The notes beneath the pieces were generated by a model. That model had not been told where the DNA came from and did no database searches. It saw only the letters and a program-made list of their open reading frames with translations. From contig NC_031495.1 of assembly GCF_000237925.1 (NCBI RefSeq), positions 40,390,210-40,454,209 on the forward strand: a stretch of 64,000 nucleotides of DNA, given 5' to 3'. Within the stretch, counting starts at the first letter, position 1, and every line of letters begins with the position of its first letter. The DNA is from Schistosoma mansoni (Eukaryota; Platyhelminthes; Trematoda; Strigeidida; Schistosomatidae). A program made the position numbers and the translations under genes. Shown here in pieces: positions 32,206 to 44,200 of the stretch.

Positions 32206-35200
32206 GTAACTTAAATACACAAGATAACACCCTAATGTAGATTTCTGTCATTCCTGATGACTCAGATGCAATCTCAGAGGAAGTTCGCAACTTTATGAAC
32301 CGTTACGACTACGTAATAACATCCGGAGGTATAGGTTCTACTCACGATGATGTGACATATGAAGGTGTTGCTAAGGCACTAAATGAAAAAATTATCATTC
32401 ATCCAAAGTTCCTCCAAACTCTCAGGAGACTATTAAAACCGAACATGATTTCCTCTTCAGATCCCATGACCAAACTTGCCAAAATACCGGAATCATCTGA
32501 ATTACTATATGCAACAGGAATCCAGATGGGAAGTGAAAGTTCTTATCCTATTGTCAAAGTGAAGAATATCTTCATTTTACCGGGAGTTCCATGCTTGTTT
32601 AATATGGCACTAGAGATAATTAAGGTAAGTTTGGTTCTGTTCTATAAATTTATTTTGAACGCACTAGACTCTCTCAAACCTAAGGAAAAGCCAGATCTAC
32701 GTATAATATAGGCCGCAGCTTTCACACCTGACTGCAGCGACGTGATCATTGGCTTATTACGTATATAATCTGCAATAAATCCGGCGGCAAAGGAATCTCC
32801 AGCTCCATTTGTATCCACCATTTCTTCATCCTTCAACTGCTCTACAACATATTGATGAACGGTAGGGTCAGTAGAATCTGCATATATTATGGGATCTTTC
32901 CCTTGTGTTATAATGACCAATCGTTTACGCTTTTTTCCGTCAGCAAATGGTAAGTCAGCTATATACTGGGCTGCTTCATGAACGGTTCCATCAGTAAGAC
33001 TATGAACCTCTCCAAACGTTGCAGCTTCAGACTCGTTCCCAATTACGATTCGTGAGTAGGATATCATTTCATTTACCTCTTTAGTATTAAACCTAGGTAG
33101 GAAAGTAGCACTGAGATTGAAGCAGAACAACTTCTCATTTTCCAGAGAATGTTTGGCTATTTTCAGCATACCTTCATAACAGGTATTTATTACGAAACCC
33201 TTGAAAATAACTAGATAATACAATTTAAACTTACTGCAATATAATACACTTGTGCTTTTTCCACAAGACTCCAAACATGTGGTTGCTCAATGTGGGCCAA
33301 AGAAAGATCACACGCAGCTCCTAAGTAGGTAACCATGCTACGTAGTTTTTCGCTTATAAGGACCGCTACTTTTCCGGTTTTCAACGGTTTCGTTGTGATC
33401 TGGAAATCTGTCCGTACATCCAACCCACGACAATCATTCTTAATATATTTCCCTTGTATGTCGGCACCTATGCATCCGACGTATGAACACACAAATGGTT
33501 TCTGAATTATCCACTGAATCATTTTGACTGTGTTCAATGTGGCTCCTCCGGCAACATATTTCACATCTTTTCTTTTCTGAATTTCGTCGTAAATTGCCAT
33601 ATGTTCTTCCTCAGCCAGTATGGCGTTGTCTTTTTGAAGTTCGTACCTTTCATACATATAATCATCAGCATCTACCAATATATCTAACAGTGGGTTCCCC
33701 ATCCCGAAAACATAACCTTCTGGAAGATCACGCATTTTAACGAACTTTTCCTCTACAATAGGCGGACAGTTTTGCAAATTTATATAAGTTACCTTTCAGC
33801 CAACCGGTACTTAGCATGATTTCTCTGAAACTCAATTTGTCGTTTCTAGGTCATCGTAACGTTTAACCCTTTAAAAGCATTGGATGTTAGAGAACGTACT
33901 GTGCCAGGAAAAACTATTGGTGTTTAAGACTAGGTCATTAATTAGTGTTTAAGTAGTAAGAATATATCGTTGCCGTATGGTTGTTTTTTTTCGTTTGTGA
34001 GAACTCATTATTCTTGTTTTTGAACCACTTCAAGTTTTTTTAAGACCTAACAGATAATTTCCCAAACAATGCATGTGATTAGGTTCAGCTTGGTTTTTCA
34101 AAGCAAGTTTAAACACTTGAACTTCTCACGTATGTCTCGACGAGTTTCTGTTCTTTATCCTTGTCCTATTTATTTGTTACACATAAACCGTGATGTCTTT
34201 AAACATTTGTGCTAATAAGGTGCCCTATTCGCGTTGCACACTAGCGGTGATAATCAATTTTCTTGACGGCTGCATCTTTACTAAAATGTATGTCATTTGT
34301 TTTCAACTGTCCTTTATTGAATAGCTTCTGATGTGTTTAGTAACGACCTAGCAACAAAATGCTGCTGATAAATGAGGAGTTAATAATATAAAATATCTTG
34401 TCTAGATTTTTACATTTTTTAAATTTACATCACGGACTGATAGTAAATTGATAACATTGAAAACCAGAAATAATTAAACGGCTTTTGTATCTCAGTATAT
34501 GATTTTTTAGTAGTCCGTGATGTAAACGGAAATTGGGAATTTCTATTCTCTCATTCTACATCGTTTTGAATAGTCACAAGATACTCACTTCAACATGAGC
34601 CCCCGAATGCCCCGATACGGCCGAGGGTAGAGAGCCCTCTCTCCCTCTCTAAATACTCTCACATGGCCACGCGTATACAGCCACTGTCAGGGAAGTCCTA
34701 CTCACTACCTTCTCATGGCGAGGGTGTTGTTTACGAAATCGAGAGGACGAAAAGCGAATGTCCGACGCTTTAACCACGTTAGTGGACACGGAAGGTTCAT
34801 ATAGAGGAGTTGGGAAACCTTGATTCCAAACCAATGGTTCACATGGGTCTCAGTATCCTGAGGGAACAAATGGCGTATGAACCTACTGTTGATCATCAGT
34901 TACCATGGGACTGCATCTCCTTACGATGCTCCACTGCCTTGTGGGTTAGACCTTTAGGTCAAAGGCTCGGTGTGTGGCCCCCTAAGAAAACCACCGGCTT
35001 TGGTCTGGGCACTCGAGCAGTATCCCAAACTTCACACAAATCGAACGATCTGTATGGCGCATGTATATTTGGCGCCTCCTTGTACCAATGTTTATGTGTT
35101 CAAATAAATAAATAAAATAAAACACTTCAACATGAATTATCCGTTTTCTACTGGTCTTTGAATGATTTTAACCTTTTACAAATGGAGACTTTCACAATTA

Positions 35201-38200
35201 ATTGATTGGATGGTTCATCATTCTTGTGTTATCTATGCCACTAACAGTAAATCTGCCGAATGCGTTTCTTTGGACATCAGTGAGCCACTAAAATCTTCAC
35301 TTTTTTAAACCTCCAATTATAATAGCAGAGTATTGATTAAGTTGTCATAAATGCCTTTAGCTTTCTTGATTTATTATTCACGTGAGTATACAAGAGAAAT
35401 ATCAAATCACAACGTACTAGAATTTTTTAATCCTAATACTCATAAAACTAAGATGTAATTAACTGATTGTTGTTTCTGATCGATAAAAAATATAACAATA
35501 CTAAAAAATAAACGCCAGTTACTGAAACCATAAGAGTACTGAAAAGTAACTCTTCAGTAAATAGTTATTAGGAAAAATACATATTAATTCACCAAAGAAT
35601 AATTAATGGAATCCCATATTTCCTTTTTCTGATTTCCCTAAACACTAATCTTTTCACCCAAATGACTCAGTACCAATCACTTCTTAAATGGTACAGTTTT
35701 TGGTTGATAAACTAGCCTGAAAGTCTAGAACTATTTTATTTACTGAAACTTCGAATAAAGGTAGTGAATCGCACGATATCCAAGTTATTAATTCATACGG
35801 GATTAATGAGCTTTGTTATCCAAATAATGATCACTATGGCTCATTATTTCACTGATTTATTTGAACACATAAACATTGGTACAAGGAGGCGCCAAATATA
35901 CATGCGCCATACAGATCGTTCGATTTGTGTGAAGTTTGGGATACTGCTCGAGTGCCCAGACCAAAGCCGGTGGTTTTCTTAGGGGGCCACACACCGAGCC
36001 TTTGACCTAAAGGTCTAACCCACAAGGCAGTGGAGCATCGTAAGGAGATGCAGTCCCATGGTAACTGATGATCAACAGTAGGTTCATACGCCATTTGTTC
36101 CCTCAGGATACTGAGACCCATGTGAACCATTGGTTTGGAATCAAGGTTTCCCAACTCCTCTATATGAACCTTCCGTGTCCACTAACGTGGTTAAAGCGTC
36201 GGACATTCGCTTTTCGTCCTCTCGATTTCGTAAACAACACCCTCGCCATGAGAAGGTAGTGAGTAGGACTTCCCTGACAGTGGCTGTATACGCGTGGCCA
36301 TGTGAGAGTATTTAGAGAGGGAGAGAGGGCTCTCTACCCTCGGCCGTACCGGGGCATTTGGAAGCGTGACTTATTATTAAATAGGAATTAAGTTGACTTA
36401 CGAAACTGACTATGAAATATGCAGCAATAATTCTAATTTACTTGAGATCGAAAATTTTATTTACAAATCAAATAGCTTCTAAGAAATATGTGCTTATTAT
36501 ATGGTGAAGGTACACTTGTTTTTAAAAATCTAAACAGTTCTTCATTTCGTTCTCAGGATTTTGCCCAAACAGATGAAAATTCATCCTTTTGGATGAAGTC
36601 CATTTTAATCTTATGAAGTATATCGACCATGCTTTACTATAGGGATGAGCTAATCAGAATCGAGAAAAACATCTAGTTTCCAGCATAAAATTCAAATATC
36701 GTATGTAACGAGCAGTAGAAATATCTATCTCTGATGCTCAAGACATTTAACGTGACGAAAAAACAATTTTTTGCCAACATATAATTTAAAAAATGTACGT
36801 CAGATTCTAAGCAACTACAAAGAAACCACAATATAAATGAATTTACGTTACTCTGGTACATTCGTTGTTCTTGCTTTAGTCAAATTTATCAATGGGGAAA
36901 ATTGTCTAGAATCATGGTGTTAAACGTTGTTTTTTTATTTGCAGGACGAGTAAGCTGTAAAGGAATTTAATAAATTAATTATGTACCTGCTGACACCCTA
37001 TAATATGGTTCTTACTCCCATGAACTGTCCATCCTGGAAGGCTGTTTTCTCATCAGTTGAAAACGGTCTGAAAATTCGTCGTAGTTTTATTCTCGTGCTT
37101 ATACTATTGTACCAGAATGGTTTCTTGTCTCAATCTAGTTTAATAAAGCTCGTACTATTAATCCAAGGTTATCTTTTTCAAAACACCAGCAACACATTAC
37201 CATCACGAAATTCGTACATCCAGTTTCAGGATTATTGGCATAAAAATTATGTTAATAGCTGTATACTACCATAACGTTATTGCGTTTATTTAATCACTTC
37301 ATATAATTTGTGTCGCATTGTTTTCACTTTGCCACTCATCTTTTTTTGTATTATACACAGGATCATATCCGAGATCCTAATGTGATATTCTTTCATCGTT
37401 CCTTATATCTAACCACTATGGAAACTGAAATAGCGAAGGATTTGTCCCGCTTAGCCGAAAAATATCAAGGTGTAGTCAGTATTGGATCTTATCCTGCATT
37501 TCATAACAAGTAACTCTATCTGTTTTTATCTTGAGGATACATTTATATTCATGTTACCTACTTACGCCTGTTACTCCCAATGGAGCATAGGCCGCCGACC
37601 AGCATTCTCCAACCCACGCTGTCCTGGGCCTTCCTTTCTAGTTCTATCTAGTTTGTGTTCATTCTTCTCATGTCTGTCTCCATTTCTCGGCGTAATGTGT
37701 TCTTCGGTCTTCCTCTTCTCCTTTGGCCTTCAGGACTCCATGTGAGGGCTTGTCTTGTGGGTGATTTCCCCAAAGTGTGTCTTATCCACTCCCAGCGCTT
37801 CTTCCTCCGCTGGAATCTGGTTTGTTGTCTCCCACAATAGCTTGTACCTGATAGTGTCTGGCCAACCGATCTGAAGTATTTTGCGTAGACAACTGTATTT
37901 TCTGGATGATGGCTTCCGTAGTTCTCCACGTCTCCGCCCCATACAGTAGAACTGTCTTGACATTTGTATTGAAAATTCTGATCTTGGTGATGATTGACAA
38001 TTGTCTTGAGTTCCAGATGTTCTTCAGTTGTAAATATGCTGCTCTTGCTTTGCCGATCCTCGCCCTCACATCTGCATCAGATCCACCGTGTTCATCGATG
38101 ATGCTGTCCAGATATGTAGAGGTTTTTACATCCTCCAAAGCTTCTCCGTCAAGTGTAATTCGTTTGGTGCATGTTGTATTGTGTCGGAGAGTCTTATTTT

Positions 38201-41200
38201 TCCCTTTGTTTATGTTGAGACCTACTGCTGCTGAGGCTGCTGCTACACTGGTCGTTTTCTCCTGCATTTGTTGTTGCGTGTGTGATGGAAGATCCAGATC
38301 ATCTGCGAAGTCTAAATCATCCAGTTGCATCCTATCTGTCCATTCTATCCCGTGCTTCCCTCCAGATGTTGACGTCTTCATGATCCAGTCGATCACCAGG
38401 AGAAAGAGAAAGGGTGAGAGTAAGCAACCTTGCCTGACACCGGTCTTTACCTCGAATGAGTCGGTGAGTTGTCCTCCGTGGACGATTTGGCAGTTTAGTC
38501 CATCATAGGAGTTCCGTATGATATTGACTATCTTCTCAGGCACGCCGTAGTGTCGAAGAAGCCTCCATAGTGTTGTCCTGTTCACGCTATCAAATGCCTT
38601 CTCGTAGTCAATGAAGTTGATGTAGAGTGATGAATTCCATTCAATTGATTGTTCCACAATGATACGTAGAGTTACGATGTGGTTTGTACACGATCGATCC
38701 TTACGAAATCCGGCCTGTTGATCTCGGAGTTGGGCGTCCACGGAGTCCCTCATTCTGTTTAATAATACCCTGTTGAACACTTTTGCTGGTATTGAGAGAA
38801 GAGTGATGCCCCTATAGTTATCACACTTGCTGAGATCTTGATCAGAAGTTCTTCTTTTCAGTCTGTTGGTACTTGTTCTTCCTCCCAAATCTTACTAAGG
38901 AGAATGTGGAGTATCTCTGCAGTTATTGCTAAATCTGTTTTCAGTGCCTCTGCTGGGATGTTGTCTGGTCCCGCTGCTTTGCCGCTCTTGACTTGTCTAA
39001 TGGCCATACTAATCTCCTCAATTGTTGGTGGGCCAACATCGATTGGGAGGTCCGTGCGTGCTGCTTCGATGTTGGGTGCGTTCAGTGGAGTTGGTCGATT
39101 CAAAAGTTCTTTGAAGTGTTCTACCCACCTGTTTCATTGTTCTTCAATGTCGGTGATTCCCTTGCCTTCCTTGCTTTCCACTGGTCTTTCTGGTTTACGG
39201 TAATTTCCAGCGAGTTTCTTTTTTGTATCATACAATTGTCTCATGATCCCTTCTGTTGCAGCCTTTTCCTCTGTCATTACTAAATCTTCCACATATTTAC
39301 TTTGTCGGTTCTGATGCTCCTCTTCACTTGCTTGTTTGCCCCTGTGTATTCGGCTTGTGCCTTGGCTTTTCCTGCTCTTGTTCGTCTGGTATTGATTGCC
39401 GCCTTCTTGTTCCTCCTTTCTTCAATTTTATTCAGTGTACCAACAGTGATCCATTCCTTGTGATGGTGCTTCTTTTGGCCCAGAACCTCATGACATATTG
39501 AAATGATTGCCTCTTTTATCCCCTTCCAGTTGCTCTCCATAGTAGCCCCCTCCCCATTGAGTAGATCATGAAAGGCCTGGAACCTGTTGCTAAGGGCTAT
39601 CTTGAATTTGTTGAGTTTGTCAGTATCGCGAAGAAAAGTCGTATTAAACTTTTATGATGTTGTCCGCCCCGTTGTCCAGAGCTTCCTAAGTTTTAATTTC
39701 ATCTTGGCGACCAGCAAATGATGATCTGATGCTGCATCAGCTCCTGTCATGGTTCTCACATCCTCCATCGTCCTCCTGAATTTTTTTGATGCAGATATAG
39801 TCGATTTGGTTCTGCGTATTGGGATCCCGTGAAGTCCATGTGGTTTTGTGAATGCGTTTGTGTGGGAATCTAATGCAGCTTATGACTAGTTTACTGAAGG
39901 CACATAGGTTTGCAAATCTCTCACCATTTTCGTTCCTTTCTCCCAGTCTATGTCGTCCCATGAAGTCTTCGTATCCAGTGTTGTCCATTCCATCCTTGAC
40001 ATTTAAATCTCCCATCAGAATGGTCAGGTCCTTGGTTGGGCACTTCTCGACAATCGACTGCAGTCTATCGTAGAATTGGTCTTTAGCGTCTTCATCGTAG
40101 TCGTTGGTAGGCGCATAGCACTGGATGCCGTTCATTGTAATGCCCTCTTTCTTTGTTTTGAACGAGGCTTTGATGATCCTTGGTCCATGAGATTCCCATC
40201 CTATAAGTGCATTTTGTGCTTGTTTGGACAGCATCAATGCAATTCCTTGTGTATATGTAGCATTTTCTTCTTCATAGCCGGATTATAACAGAAGCTCCCC
40301 TGAAACTAGTCGTTGTTGTCCAACCTGCGTCCAATGTGTTTCACTGATTCCCAGCACCTCCAGGTTGTATTTTCTCATTTCTGCAGCAATTTGGAAGACT
40401 CTTCCGGTCTCCCACATTGTCCGGACATTCCATGTACCTATAAAAATTGTTGCTCTGGTTGTTAGAAGGTGCTTCGGCCTCATGACTTCCGAAGGAACTC
40501 GGCTTTCATCATGAGACGTCATAATTATTCCTTCTACTCCCAGGGCAGAGTTTAAATGGTTTGAATAATTTTTTCTGGTTGGCGTTTTTTTAGCGAGTTG
40601 GTTTTCTACGGGATGAGGTCGTTAACCCCCAACCCTCCTCCTTTACCCGGGCTTGGGACCGGCATTATTCATGTTACTTGTATAATCTATTAAAATACAG
40701 TTATAGGTCACTTGAGATTGATGCCTCGAACAGTAAAACAAATCGCCAGTATATATGTTTATTTCCTTTCTCACTACTAATAGGAGACAATGAAATATAT
40801 TTCATTTATTAGTAAATGTAACCAACCATTAAATCTCCATGTTTTTATCTATTAGCTATTATCGTGTGCGAATAGCCTTTGATTCACTTGAAGAAGATAC
40901 TCTGAAGTTGGCTTACAAAGATGCTGAATGCCTATTTAAAGATTGTGAGTTTTCGTTTTTCATTTTTGAACTTTATTTATGATAATTTCTCTTAAAAAGT
41001 GTTTATACTGATTGAATTGATCCTTGATTGATTTTAAATGAACTAAGCAAATCTATATAAATACTTTATCTAGATTTGAATTCGGTAGCACGCGATTGCT
41101 TTTGTCGAATGGCGCTACAACACATGAATAACAAAATCTTTCGTTTATTCAACCAATTCTAGGAAATTATTTAAGTCGTTGAGACATCTTACACAAAATC

Positions 41201-44200
41201 TTACTTGATAGTTCCCAACATGTCTGAATAAAACACAATCAATAGAATTCATTTTGCGTTATGGTTTAGAAGATGTAAAATTGACTCATTTATAGTAATT
41301 AATTATCACACCGCTTTTTTCTGTTTTGTTATCAAGTAGTTCATTCCTGCTGATCTGTTTAATTTTATACCCTATATTTTTTTCAGACATTATACAGTAT
41401 AATCCATATCCAATCGATAAAGCTGATGAGGAAGTTTATAAATTATGTAAGCAGACAGAATCCAATTTGGGTAAACGTGTAGCTAAATCTTTGCAGTGTA
41501 TAGAAGAGGCACTGAATAAATACAGGTACACTTCCAGTGAACCAAATGTTTATTTTTTGTTCCCTTTTAGATAAACTGGAGTTAACCATTTGATTGAGTA
41601 ACTACACTGTTATTTTCGCCCAACCAATTTATTCATTTTAGCAGTCTACATTAAAGACTGACCTTAGTCAGACAATCATCGGAAACCAGTAAGCACTGGA
41701 CAGTTGTGTCGTCCTAATATGAGACTCTTTAACAGTACCCATTTACAAAACCATAGGTGATCAAACCCCCAAACCTTAGGTCCAATCCGTACCGTAAGCT
41801 TTAAAATCCAATAACTTGTATAAACCGTCTGCATTGATACATTTTTGTCGTATCATTTTAGATATTATTTAACTACTGGTCATTTTTTCATGAACCTTGT
41901 AAATTTAACACCAAAGGTCGATGATTTTTCTTGTAAAAAAAAATAACAGATATGTATCAATATGGATTTTCTATGCAACATTAGAATGAAGATTGTAATC
42001 TACTTCTTATCGAAAAATAACTTTCACGTCTTTATTTTTATAAATTTTCATGAAAATAGATGATAATAATAATAATAATAATTATCATCCAGGTGGACTA
42101 ATTTCGACAGTCTAGTACAAATGGTTCGCTAGCGAATAATTAAAAAGCTTAAAGGTATTCTTCAAGAGGAATTTAAACTGAATTATCCTGCTCACACTTT
42201 TTTTTATAGAAAATTTATCAAAAAATGTTTTTTAAGTGTCAGTTAATTCTTTTTGAAAAAATGAAAGTGTAGATAGAAAAGGTTTCAGTTTTTATTTAAA
42301 ATAATCATGTAATTGATATCAACATTAAATTTATGGTTGTATTTCGTTGTATCTCATTTACTTCTTTATAAACTGATATCTATTACAGTGAATAAATCGG
42401 ATGAAAAATTCTTGGGAGTAATATCAAATCTTATAGCACATATTGTTATTCTTATTTATATGTAGGCAACTAATTCGCTGCAGTAACAAATAATCGATTT
42501 TATTGGACAGTTGAGTGGATAATAAATGCGACTGCTCTTCCCCCATACTACTTGTCTTGATAAAGAAGAATTCTTAAGCGGCACCTGACATACGAGTGCG
42601 CGGATTTATTATTCAACGACGATACACCTCTTTACCATATACATTTTTAATCACCTTAAAATTTCAATGAGAAAATAGTGAATATTCTAAGGTAATTAAT
42701 TCATCAACCCAATAAACTATCCAATGGCATTATTCTGATTATGTGCCAGGATAAACTGAAATATAAAGTGGGGGAACTCCTGTTTCACTATCCTACTGAT
42801 TAAAACGCTATCTAGTCTAGCTATACCGTCTTACGTATCTTGAAACAAACTATAAGTTAAGTTTTCCTTAATCCGTTTTTAGTCAAACATAACCAGTTTC
42901 ATTATTGAAATACCGCACATATAAAGCATTAAAAGAATATGTTACATTTTTTTTACTTTCAAAGTGATTCTGAGCTAGTTATATGTTTCAATGGTGGTAA
43001 AGATTGCACAGCGTTACTTCATTTAATCCATGCTGCAATTCAACACCAAAGTCATAATAATAACAACCATTCGGAAAATATAAAACCAAGATTACCGAAA
43101 CTTTTGTATATTCGTTCATGTTCTAGTTTTCCAGAAACTGAACTATTTGTTGAAAAAACAGTTGATGTGTATTATTCATTATCGAGTAAAATTTTACGAC
43201 CAGATTTAAAACAAAATGAACAGCGACAAACTGATGTAAATTCACAGTCTTCATCGTGCTCAATGGATAATAGCGTAGTTGTATATGAGGGATCTATTAA
43301 AAGTGCATTGGAAAGATTTTTAGGGGATTATCCTGAAATAAGAGGTGCCTTCATGGGTACAAGATATACAGATCCTGGGGCATGTAAGTATCACCATTCA
43401 TTTTTGACTTGATTTCATTTTTGTTATTGTCCTTTTTCTGCTATAAATAGATAAATGTTTCAAGAAATCAAAAGTCCTAAAGAAGAATCCAGAAAAAAGA
43501 AACAAGTTGAACAAGGTAGCATTTCCTTTGAATTGGCTCCTCATTAGGACTATACACTAGCATTACAGGTCGTATTTATTATTGCTACTTAGTTACCTCA
43601 CAAACAATTCCATATATTTGATATTGAAATAGTCTCGAGGGAAGTGAATCTCCTGGAATTCTGACCGCATCACGGTCACAAAATAAGACGTTTTCACTGA
43701 TCTGTTCAACTTGCTTTTAGAAAGATTAGTACTGTGACTTCACTCTTGGATCTTGAATTTGCTGTCTTTTGTCTTAACTTACCCCTCTCCAATTGACATG
43801 CCTAGCTGACACTGAAACACCTATTTTCAGTTTATTTAATCATGTATTCCCAAATGGATGTTTAGAAAATAATCTGCGTCATGCTCTTGTGATCACATTT
43901 CGGCGGGTCAGATAAGATAATAATGTTTAAAGACTCGTCCTCTACGTTCAGTAATTGTTTGCTGACCACTTTGCAAGTTAAGTTGTACGAATAGCCATTG
44001 TGGTGACTTATTCATTACTATGGTACTAATATATTTCTGATAATAATGGGTTTTACTGTTTAACTTTTATCTTCTACGTAGACAAAATGTCTTATATGGT
44101 AATGTCAGATCCTGGTTGGCCTCAAATTCTTCGGATCAATCCACTTTTAGAGTGGACATATTCTGATGTATGGAATTTTCTCCGATCTTTTTCGCTTCCA

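Noticed and set aside
37906-38508. 200-codon plus-strand open frame
   Set aside because: It is the opposite strand of the RTE-B reverse transcriptase; the minus-strand reading has all the conserved RT blocks.
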